Below, in pieces: positions 1 through 6,650 of a stretch of 8,502 bases of DNA. Both the position numbers and the translations under genes were made by a program. Source of the stretch: Spirochaetae bacterium HGW-Spirochaetae-9 (lineage in GTDB: Bacteria > Spirochaetota > Spirochaetia > Treponematales > Rectinemataceae); NCBI GenBank assembly GCA_002839205.1, contig PGXP01000060.1:1-8502 (forward strand). The letters are read 5' to 3'. The notes beneath the pieces were generated by a model. That model was given only the letters and a program-made list of their open reading frames with translations, searched no databases and was not told the origin of the DNA. Position 1 is the first letter of the stretch. The number at the start of each line of letters is the position of its first letter.

Positions 1-1
1 G

Positions 2-1360
2 ACCAAGGTCTCTAACAGGTACAACAATCCTGACTTGTCCCCGCTTGTCAATGAAAGCGTCATGGCTAGCTTGGGGCTCTTCGGTACTTTCGGTTTCCTT
101 TCTGGTCTGGCGATCCTGGCTTTCGCCAAAAAACACTCCTGGAACAAGGCGATTAAAAACCTATCCAGTCTGAATGTCTTTATAGTGTTCGGCGCCACCA
201 TAGGCGGCTTCGGATCGGTATTAGCCCTCATGGGATTCGCCTGGATCCGCGCTTACAACAGGATTAGCATCTTCATAGCCTTTATCTCGATATTCATATC
301 TGCGACGATGATATCGATCGGCCTAAGCCGTCTCAGGAAAGGATGGAAAACGACCACTCTGACAACGGTTGCTCTCGGCTTGATCCTGGCCATAGGATTA
401 AAGGACCAGGTAAAATTCCCCGAAATCGGCTCAGATGCTTTGAAGAAGGGGCAGGATGCGGATAGGGCATATTTCTCATCGCTTATGGAACTCATGCCTG
501 AGCAGGCGATGATCCTGCAACTTCCCTACGTCCCCTTCCCGGAGAATCCGCCCGTCCATATGATGTTCGACTACGACAACTTCCGCCCCTACCTCCACAT
601 GAAGGGCATCCGTTGGAGCTACGGTGTCATGAAGGGAAGCGAGGGCGATTCGACGATAAAGAAAATCTCATCTCTTCCAGCGGATCAGTTGATAGAAGCG
701 GCTATTTCAATGGGGTATACGGGTATACTCATCAACGCGCTTGGGTACGAGGATTCGGGAAAGAGACAGATCGAATCCTTCCAGAGCATCCTCAAGACGA
801 AAGCAGTGGCGGGGAACAATTTCGCTTTCTTTCCGCTCAAGTACTTTGGGGATAAAAAGGCGCTAAGCGATGAAGAGCGGAAAGAGAATATAGCGAAGTT
901 CGAGGACTCCCTTCGTAAAATCCAGATCGGGCAGATGATCTCGTTCAAAAAGGGCGATGGTCAATCCGACGAAGGGCAGAACTATCTGACAGAAGGTTTT
1001 TCAGGCATTGAGCCTTGGGGCGTCTGGTCTGAGGGGCGGAGTTCTACGATGTCCTTCTCGGTGGATTCCAAGGATCTCGTCTCCTTTAGTTTCCAAGTTC
1101 AGCCTTTCCTTCCCAAGGCCGGATTGTCTCTTTCGGTGACGGTGAAGATGAACGGGACGAAGCTCGATGTCTGGGAATTCAAGAGCGGCGAGGCTGTTCC
1201 GGTGAATAAGACCCTGACAATCCAGAAGGCAATGCTGCCTGCGGATGGAAGGCTTGCTCTGCGCTTTGAGTACAGCGTGACGAACAGCCCGGTGGGACTT
1301 GGCATGAGCTCTGACTCACGCCAGCTAGCCCTTGGCTTCATTTCCGTCACGAGAAACTAG
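2..1360 (+). CDS. Multi-pass membrane protein of polysaccharide locus, 5'-truncated (C-terminal part)
   Basis: The reading frame is open from base 2, so the gene starts upstream and at least 452 residues are visible. Numbering here is from the TTG at 35, which is probably internal. Four hydrophobic segments lie at about 12-30, 46-72, 76-98 and 107-122. A soluble, probably extracytoplasmic region follows to the C terminus. It holds the motif LQLPYVPFPE (161-170), then RWSYG further on, and ends in a likely beta-rich domain starting near EPWGVWSEG (326-334). I associate these motifs with membrane proteins of O-antigen and exopolysaccharide loci, variously annotated as sugar translocase, phosphoglycerol transferase or GT-C-like enzyme. 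The catalytic part, if any, would lie mostly outside the window. A role at the outer face of the inner membrane, acting on lipid-linked sugar, is inference. The stop is TAG at 1358-1360. Membrane location is well supported; the exact function is not. Confidence 0.75.
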   Translation, partial: TKVSNRYNNPDLSPLVNESVMASLGLFGTFGFLSGLAILAFAKKHSWNKAIKNLSSLNVFIVFGATIGGFGSVLALMGFAWIRAYNRISIFIAFISIFISATMISIGLSRLRKGWKTTTLTTVALGLILAIGLKDQVKFPEIGSDALKKGQDADRAYFSSLMELMPEQAMILQLPYVPFPENPPVHMMFDYDNFRPYLHMKGIRWSYGVMKGSEGDSTIKKISSLPADQLIEAAISMGYTGILINALGYEDSGKRQIESFQSILKTKAVAGNNFAFFPLKYFGDKKALSDEERKENIAKFEDSLRKIQIGQMISFKKGDGQSDEGQNYLTEGFSGIEPWGVWSEGRSSTMSFSVDSKDLVSFSFQVQPFLPKAGLSLSVTVKMNGTKLDVWEFKSGEAVPVNKTLTIQKAMLPADGRLALRFEYSVTNSPVGLGMSSDSRQLALGFISVTRN

Positions 1361-1383
1361 GAACCGAAAAATATAAAAAAAAT

Positions 1384-1390
1384 GAGGAGA
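1384..1390 (+). promoter_or_regulatory. Ribosome binding site of the methyltransferase gene
   Basis: GAGGAGA is a strong Shine-Dalgarno sequence. Its AGGAG core ends 9 nt before the ATG at 1399, the preferred start over the adjacent TTG at 1396. It lies in the 38-nt AT-rich gap after the first gene, where I see no terminator hairpin, so transcription probably reads through. Confidence 0.7.
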
Positions 1391-1398
1391 AAATATTG

Positions 1399-2622
1399 AT
1401 GGATACCTTTTATAAGGCCTTTCAGGATCGGTTCAGGGGGGCGAAGGAACAAATAGCCTCCCGATTGGCCGTATACCTGCCGTTCATCGCTGCCCTGAAG
1501 CGGATATACCCTTCCCCTTCCGCGATTGATGTAGGATGCGGAAGGGGCGAATGGCTTGAAATTCTCCTTTCCGAAGGTTTTTCGCCCCTGGGTATCGACC
1601 AAGATCCTGCGATGATCCAGACTTGCGCGGAACGAAGCCTGCCCGTTAGTCAGGGAGATGGTGTTGCCTACTTGTCTTCACTTCCCGATAATAGCCAGGC
1701 CCTTGTATCTGCTTTTCATGTCGCGGAGCACCTCCAGTTCGACCAGCTCAAGCTCTTAGTCTCCGAGGCGCACCGCGCGTTGAGACCGGGCGGACTCCTA
1801 ATTCTGGAGACTCCTAATCCTGAAAACTTTTACGTTGCAACCTGCGGCTTCAACCTCGATCCCACGCATCGTAAGCCACTGCCGCCCCAACTCCTGTCCT
1901 TCCTTCCTGAGTTTTACGGTTTCACCAGGAATAAGGTGCTGCGGCTCCAGGAGTCTGTCTGGACAGCGGCAAACCTCTCTCCGTCCATGTTGGAGGTGCT
2001 GTGGGGCGCAAGCCCGGATTATGCCATTGTAGCTCAGAAAGCCGCCTCTGCCGGAATCTTGAGTGAATTCGATGAGCTCTTCGGCCGCGAGTATGGCCTC
2101 CAGCTGGAGGAGATCGCCCGACGTTTCGAGGACCGGCTGCTAAAGACCGAACAAGTTGCCCGGGGAGCCTTAACCAAGGCGCAGGAAGCAGCGAGGAACG
2201 CCCGCGAAGCCGCGGAGAAAGCTGAGCGGACGAAAACGGTGCTGGAAGATCTATATGACAGTCGATCGTGGCGCATCACGGCACCACTGCGGTGGATACA
2301 CAGGATCTTCATAAGAGCAGGCGGCTTCGCTTTGGGCTGGATAACCTTCGCGCCGGCGAGCCTTCCGCGCCGTGCCATGCGAAAAGTTTTCAAGGGCCTG
2401 AAAACATCGATATCCCGACATCCCACATTGAAACGAGCCGTGATATGGCTCCTAGAGCGATTCCCTAAGCTCTATGATAGACTCCGCAAGGGAGTTGCGG
2501 CTTCGCGGCCAGAACAGCGTTCTATTTCAGTAGAGTCTTTCGAAGATCTTTCGCCCGAAGCGCGAAAAATCTATCTCAACCTCAAAACGGCAATAGAACA
2601 ATATCGAAAAGGAAGAAGCTGA
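1399..2622 (+). CDS. SAM-dependent methyltransferase with coiled coil and basic helical tail (WbdD/WsaE-like)
   Basis: Class I SAM methyltransferase of 407 residues. Motif I is DVGCGRGEW (44-52). An acidic residue after strand 2 lies in GIDQD (65-69), a catalytic-region motif is HVAEHL (107-112), and LRPGGLLILETPNP spans 128-141. DPTHRKPLPP (from 154) is typical of methyltransferases in O-antigen clusters. Residues about 233-290 are charged and Ala/Glu/Arg-rich with heptad character, so probably a coiled coil. It ends in YDSRSWRITAPLRW (286-299), a motif that often closes such domains in polysaccharide enzymes. The last ~110 residues are basic and helical, with Trp and Phe, and may bind the membrane. 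In family terms this resembles WbdD/WsaE chain terminators, in which a methyltransferase caps the growing chain and a coiled coil sets its length. No kinase domain is seen. It could instead methylate a sugar within the repeat. The stop overlaps the next start by one base (TGATG). Confidence 0.85.
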   Translation: MDTFYKAFQDRFRGAKEQIASRLAVYLPFIAALKRIYPSPSAIDVGCGRGEWLEILLSEGFSPLGIDQDPAMIQTCAERSLPVSQGDGVAYLSSLPDNSQALVSAFHVAEHLQFDQLKLLVSEAHRALRPGGLLILETPNPENFYVATCGFNLDPTHRKPLPPQLLSFLPEFYGFTRNKVLRLQESVWTAANLSPSMLEVLWGASPDYAIVAQKAASAGILSEFDELFGREYGLQLEEIARRFEDRLLKTEQVARGALTKAQEAARNAREAAEKAERTKTVLEDLYDSRSWRITAPLRWIHRIFIRAGGFALGWITFAPASLPRRAMRKVFKGLKTSISRHPTLKRAVIWLLERFPKLYDRLRKGVAASRPEQRSISVESFEDLSPEARKIYLNLKTAIEQYRKGRS

Positions 2623-4655
2623 TGCGTATCGTCATCGACATGCAAGGGCTCCAGCACAGAGACCTCGTGGCGGATGAAGGTTCGGGCCAGGATCTGCACT
2701 TCCTCGTACGGGACTTCGTCGAGCTGGCCGCGCGCGGCGGGCATGAGATTTTCCTCGCCCTCAACGGTACTTTCAAAGACAGCGTCGAACCCATCAGGGC
2801 AGAATATTCTCGGCTCCTGCCCAGGGAGCATGTCAAGTGCTGGCAGCAGTATCTGAGTCCGGTCTCTGGCTACTCGGGGGATGACTGGGCGCGGCATGCT
2901 TCGGAGCTCGTACGCGAGTGGTATATCGGGCAGTTGAACCCCGACTTGGTCTGGATAACCGACATCTTCTGCGGTTGGCTCGACGATTCTGTAATTAGCG
3001 CCAGAAGACTCGCGGACGGGGCCTTGCAGTGTATTACCATGCAAAATTTCCCAAACCCCGAGATATCTGAGCCCAGAATGGCCGACCGGTACCAGGCCTG
3101 GCGATCCGCAAGAATCGACTGCATGAAGAGATCCGACCTCGTCGTTATACTGACAAAAAACATTTCTGCCGAAGTCTTCGCGGCCGTGAACGTTTCGGAG
3201 GGTTCCGTGACTAAACAAAACCCTTCACCGATCCTGCTCGACCTGGCAACCTCAAGCGTGGAAGGTTTGTCCCGGCAGAGCAAGGCGCAAGCCCTCCTTA
3301 ATTCCTTCGAAGCTCGCCTGAGGCGAAGCCCAGAGTCGATAGCAATAAAACGGATCGAGTATAACAAAGATCCCACAGACTATGGAGAAATAATCGGGAA
3401 ACTCGCCGAGATCAGTGAACCCTCCGAACGAGGGCTCTTCAAGATGATCCAGGCCCTGCGGGACAACACGATACCATCAGAAGGGAAACGCGGTCTATTC
3501 CTGGATTTGAGCACCCTGGTTCACTTCGACTGCGCGACTGGCATACAACGGGTAGTCCGCGCGATCACCAACGAACTGCAGAAGATGGACTTGCCAGACC
3601 TGGATATCGCGACCGTGTTTTCTTATCCCGGGCACAGACAATACTACAGGACCGAAAGGCTGGACGATAAATATGTCATTCCCGACAAGGATAGGCTGCC
3701 CGAGAGCGAGGTAGATTTCCGTGAAGGCGACATCTTGGTTCTCCTGGACCTGAACATGGCGAGCGCCATCTCGAAAAAAGACGAGATCGCCCGGCTGAGG
3801 AATATGGGGGTGAAGGTCTATTATGTGGTCTACGACCTCCTGCCGCTCTCCTTCCCTCACTACTTCGTACCGGAGTTGTCCGAGGAGTTTACGCGATGGA
3901 TACCTGTAGTCCTGGCCTCGGATGGGGCGTTGTGTATCTCCAGGGACGTGGCTGACAAACTGGCGACCTGGGTGAAAGAGCACAGACTAAAAACCGCGGA
4001 ACTATTCAAAATCAGTCACTTCCATCTTGGCGCCGACGTGCAGCAATCCATGCCAAGCAAGGGCATGCCTAAGAACGCGAAGGTCGTGCTGGACTACTAT
4101 AAGAGAAATCTGAGCTTTCTCATGGTCGGGACCGTTGAACCGAGAAAAGCGCACGGCTACGCGCTCGACGCTTTTGAGAGCATGTGGAGACAGGGCATAG
4201 ACGCACTGCTTGTCATTGTCGGCCATCCCGGATGGCGAAATCAAGCCACGGTGGAGCGCCTCAGGAGGCACGAGGAGAATGGCAAACGCCTGTTCTGGTT
4301 AGAGAATGCGAGCGACGAGTATCTGGAGTGCATCTACGCCGCCTCTACCTGCTTGATCGCAGCGTCCGAGGGAGAGGGCTTCGGTCTCCCCCTTATTGAG
4401 GCAGCGCAGCATAAACTGCCAATAATCGCCCGGGACCTCCCCGTATTCCGCGAGGTGGCGGGCGATCATGCCTATTATTTCCCCGACGACAAGTCTCCCG
4501 AAGTACTCGCGGAGGCGGTTAAGGACTGGATCGGTAAGTATCGGGAGAATAAGTATCCAAAATCGGATAAAATGCCGTGGTTGACGTGGAGGCAGAGCGC
4601 GGAGCAATTCCTGTACGCAATCAGGTTCCAGACAGGGATCGATAAAAGGTTATAA
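2622..4655 (+). CDS. GT4 glycosyltransferase with an additional incomplete N-terminal GT-B module
   Basis: 677 residues. The C-terminal part, from about residue 290, looks like a complete GT-B enzyme of family GT4. It has an N-terminal Rossmann half beginning LFLDLS (292-297), TGIQRVVR (306-313) and YDLLP (404-408). The donor-binding half contains GTVEPRKAH (503-511) and the EX7E motif in EGEGFGLPLIE (E585 and E593), the mark of retaining GT4 enzymes. The first ~210 residues begin MRIVIDMQG and resemble the N-terminal half of a second GT-B unit, with LNPDLVWITDIF and, further on, SDLVVILTKN. No matching donor-binding half follows; instead about 80 linker-like residues lead into the second unit. 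Related O-antigen mannosyl/rhamnosyl transferases often carry two full modules. The product is a cytoplasmic enzyme adding one or more sugars to the lipid-linked chain; donor and linkage cannot be read. AAGGAAG lies 6 nt upstream of the ATG. Confidence 0.88.
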   Translation: MRIVIDMQGLQHRDLVADEGSGQDLHFLVRDFVELAARGGHEIFLALNGTFKDSVEPIRAEYSRLLPREHVKCWQQYLSPVSGYSGDDWARHASELVREWYIGQLNPDLVWITDIFCGWLDDSVISARRLADGALQCITMQNFPNPEISEPRMADRYQAWRSARIDCMKRSDLVVILTKNISAEVFAAVNVSEGSVTKQNPSPILLDLATSSVEGLSRQSKAQALLNSFEARLRRSPESIAIKRIEYNKDPTDYGEIIGKLAEISEPSERGLFKMIQALRDNTIPSEGKRGLFLDLSTLVHFDCATGIQRVVRAITNELQKMDLPDLDIATVFSYPGHRQYYRTERLDDKYVIPDKDRLPESEVDFREGDILVLLDLNMASAISKKDEIARLRNMGVKVYYVVYDLLPLSFPHYFVPELSEEFTRWIPVVLASDGALCISRDVADKLATWVKEHRLKTAELFKISHFHLGADVQQSMPSKGMPKNAKVVLDYYKRNLSFLMVGTVEPRKAHGYALDAFESMWRQGIDALLVIVGHPGWRNQATVERLRRHEENGKRLFWLENASDEYLECIYAASTCLIAASEGEGFGLPLIEAAQHKLPIIARDLPVFREVAGDHAYYFPDDKSPEVLAEAVKDWIGKYRENKYPKSDKMPWLTWRQSAEQFLYAIRFQTGIDKRL

Positions 4656-4656
4656 A

Positions 4657-5649
4657 ATGACTGTAAGTAAAGCAACTAAAGTGTCGCTCGTGACAGGGGC
4701 TTCCGGATTTGTGGCTCGGTATTTGATATCGGAACTGCTTAGGCGGGATGAAGAGGCCTACATCGTTGGCGTCGATATCATCGATTGGATCAATAGGGAA
4801 GCCAGCTGGGATGGCAGGTTCGAAAACAGGAAGGTCGACCTGATCGACGCGGAAGCCACGAGGAGGCTTATCGCGGAGCTTCAGCCTTCACGGATCTGTC
4901 ACCTGGCATCCTTCAGTAGCGTGTCCTATAGCTGGGAATATCCCGTGGAGAGTTTCAATAACAATACGAACATCTTCCTGAACATCCTGGAGGCGGTCCG
5001 ACGTGAGGATATAAAAGCTAGGGTTCTTTCCATAGGTTCTTCGGAGGAATACGGCAACGTATCGGAACATGAAGTTCCACTGAAAGAGACAGCTCCACTC
5101 AAGCCCACGAGCCCTTATGGTGTGGCCCGAGTCTCACAGGAACTCCTGTCTAGGGTCTACGTCGAAGGTTTCGGCCTGGACATCGTCATGACGAGGTCAT
5201 TCAATCACATTGGCCCCTACCAGCGTGAAGTTTTCGTGATTCCTGGCTTCATCAAACAGTTCACGGCAGCTGAAAAAGAAGGGAAGAGGGAATTCATACT
5301 CAGGACTGGAGATATCGACGTTGTCCGCGATTTCTCCGATGTCCGGGATGTTGTGAGGGCATATGCGATGCTGATGGAGGAAGGCTTGGCCGGTGAGGTC
5401 TACAATGTCTGTTCTGGCAAAGGCCAAAATCTGAATGACTTGATAGGCTCTATCGGGCGGCTCATGGGAATGAAGGCCGAAGTTCTGCGGGATAGCGCCT
5501 TGGGCAGACCCTCCGAGAATCGGATCATCGTGGGCGACAGGACGAAGATTTCGAGCCTCTGCGGCTGGGCTCCCTCCATACCTATCGAGAAGACGCTCAG
5601 CGATACGATCGAGTACTGGCGGTCGGTTTCAGAAAGGCAGAACGCTTGA
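4657..5649 (+). CDS. rmd: NAD(P)-dependent sugar epimerase/reductase, Rmd-like (probable GDP-6-deoxy-D-lyxo-4-hexulose reductase)
   Basis: 330-residue extended SDR. The cofactor loop is TGASGFVA (13-20), with Ala where the third Gly often is. HLASFSSV follows the fourth strand, GSSEEYG (127-133) carries the active-site Ser region, and the catalytic motif reads YGVAR (154-158), with Arg in place of the usual Lys. Downstream, SFNHIGPYQ, FVIPGF, TGDIDVVRDFSDVRDVVRAY and GEVYNVCSG closely match the pattern I know from Pseudomonas Rmd, which reduces GDP-4-keto-6-deoxy-D-mannose to GDP-D-rhamnose. Length fits the family. The partner dehydratase Gmd is not in the window and should lie nearby if the assignment holds. 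Alternatives are another NDP-4-keto-6-deoxyhexose reductase or a 4-epimerase. The start follows the previous stop by one base, with AAAAGG 7 nt upstream. The gene is cytosolic and provides donor sugar to the adjacent glycosyltransferases. The symbol is tentative. Confidence 0.82.
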   Translation: MTVSKATKVSLVTGASGFVARYLISELLRRDEEAYIVGVDIIDWINREASWDGRFENRKVDLIDAEATRRLIAELQPSRICHLASFSSVSYSWEYPVESFNNNTNIFLNILEAVRREDIKARVLSIGSSEEYGNVSEHEVPLKETAPLKPTSPYGVARVSQELLSRVYVEGFGLDIVMTRSFNHIGPYQREVFVIPGFIKQFTAAEKEGKREFILRTGDIDVVRDFSDVRDVVRAYAMLMEEGLAGEVYNVCSGKGQNLNDLIGSIGRLMGMKAEVLRDSALGRPSENRIIVGDRTKISSLCGWAPSIPIEKTLSDTIEYWRSVSERQNA

Positions 5650-6644
5650 ATACTCTCTATTATTATGACATCCCTCAACGCGAAAAGACGGAATCTACAT
5701 CTGTCATAAAAATGTTCTTGAAAAGCAATTATGATGTAATAGAATGCTTTGATCATCAAATGTTTGACATTGCCGTAAAAAAAGGAGACCTATTTCTTTT
5801 TTTTCAGCGGCCACCTTCGGAAAATCTTATTTCTCGGCTTGCTGGCGCAAATCTAATCTATATTCCCATGTATGATGAGGCGCGAAACTACAGCAGAAAC
5901 ACAATCCGTTCATGGGCAAGCCTTAAGATTGTAAATTTCTGCAGGGTGATGAATGAGGATATGAAAAATTGGGGCTTCAATTGCTTCTACACACAGTTTT
6001 ATCCAAAACCGGAAAGAACGGAAATAGATCTTTGCGAGAAGAATACGGCCTTTTATTGGAGAAGAGAAAGCTGCTACATCAATGAGGCGATCCCTCCGCG
6101 GTTGGTCAAGAAGATTGTTGGAAATAACCCAATGAAACTGCATGTCCATTCAGAGACTTTTCATGATGACGAGCAAGACATAATAGAAATTATTGAATCG
6201 CGATCGACCTGGTTTGATAAAAAAGAAGATATGATGAAAATGCTCCGCAGTTGTTCGATGTATCTAGCACCGCGAGAGAGTGAAGGGATTGGATTGTCTT
6301 TCCTGGAAGCGATGGCGAATGGCCTGGCGGTTGTCGGGGCGGATAATCCTACAATAAATGAATATATTACCGATGGAGCGAATGGATATTTATATAACCT
6401 GCTTGCTCCACGACCACTTAATATAAAAAAACTTTGCGAAGTGAGAAAAAGGAGTCTCGAATCATGTGCAGCCGGTTTTGAGCGATGGGAGCGAGAAAAA
6501 TGGGATCTTCTGAATTTCATCGACGAGCCACCAAAAGGCAAGACATCTGTGGCCGTTCCGAGAGGTTTCTTGTATAACTCCCTAAAACTCGCGAATCCGT
6601 CTTTCCGTTTGAAAAGAATGGCCAAAAGAATATTGGGAAAATAG
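5646..6644 (+). CDS. Short GT4-type glycosyltransferase, AT-rich
   Basis: 332 residues with a TTG start that shares the bases TTGA with the previous stop; AAAGG ends 8 nt upstream, and I see no better start. The C-terminal half is a GT4 donor-binding domain: APRESEGIGLSFLEAM with the EX7E pair E213 and E221, then GLAVVGADNPTINEYI and DGANGYLYN. The N-terminal ~150 residues are poorly conserved to my eye. They lack the Gly-rich acceptor loop seen in the downstream glycosyltransferase and are rich in Tyr, Phe and charged residues. The protein is shorter than the usual 370-400 residues of GT4. The last ~40 residues are basic and may contact the membrane. The gene is visibly AT-richer than its neighbours (16 of 60 G+C at 5701-5760), which suggests separate acquisition. 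It probably adds one sugar to the repeat unit; donor and acceptor are unknown. Confidence 0.82.
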   Translation: MNTLYYYDIPQREKTESTSVIKMFLKSNYDVIECFDHQMFDIAVKKGDLFLFFQRPPSENLISRLAGANLIYIPMYDEARNYSRNTIRSWASLKIVNFCRVMNEDMKNWGFNCFYTQFYPKPERTEIDLCEKNTAFYWRRESCYINEAIPPRLVKKIVGNNPMKLHVHSETFHDDEQDIIEIIESRSTWFDKKEDMMKMLRSCSMYLAPRESEGIGLSFLEAMANGLAVVGADNPTINEYITDGANGYLYNLLAPRPLNIKKLCEVRKRSLESCAAGFERWEREKWDLLNFIDEPPKGKTSVAVPRGFLYNSLKLANPSFRLKRMAKRILGK

Positions 6645-6650
6645 CTGAGT

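Noticed and set aside
35..37. TTG as the true start of the first gene
   Set aside because: The same frame is open back to base 2 with plausible residues, there is no good ribosome binding site before it, and the protein lacks the expected N-terminal membrane part. The gene is more likely cut by the window edge.
713..728. Short tandem-like repeat of GGGTATAC
   Set aside because: It is two copies inside a conserved coding region, with codons that fit the protein; no sign of a regulatory or recombination site.
1361..1398. Possible terminator or promoter in the only intergenic gap
   Set aside because: The 38 nt are A-rich, but I find no stem-loop followed by a T-run and no clear -35/-10 pair. 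Only the ribosome binding site is supported.
2140..2250. Repetitive GCG/GAA-rich DNA resembling a repeat array
   Set aside because: It reflects the Ala/Glu/Arg-rich coiled coil of the methyltransferase; there are no regular repeat units at the DNA level.
2571..3218. A 215-codon open frame on the - strand
   Set aside because: It lies opposite the start of the large glycosyltransferase, whose frame has clear family motifs further on. The antisense product shows no recognisable motif, and long antisense frames are common in GC-rich coding DNA.
3495..3983. A 162-codon open frame on the - strand
   Set aside because: It is fully inside the GT4 module on the other strand and shows no recognisable motifs of its own.
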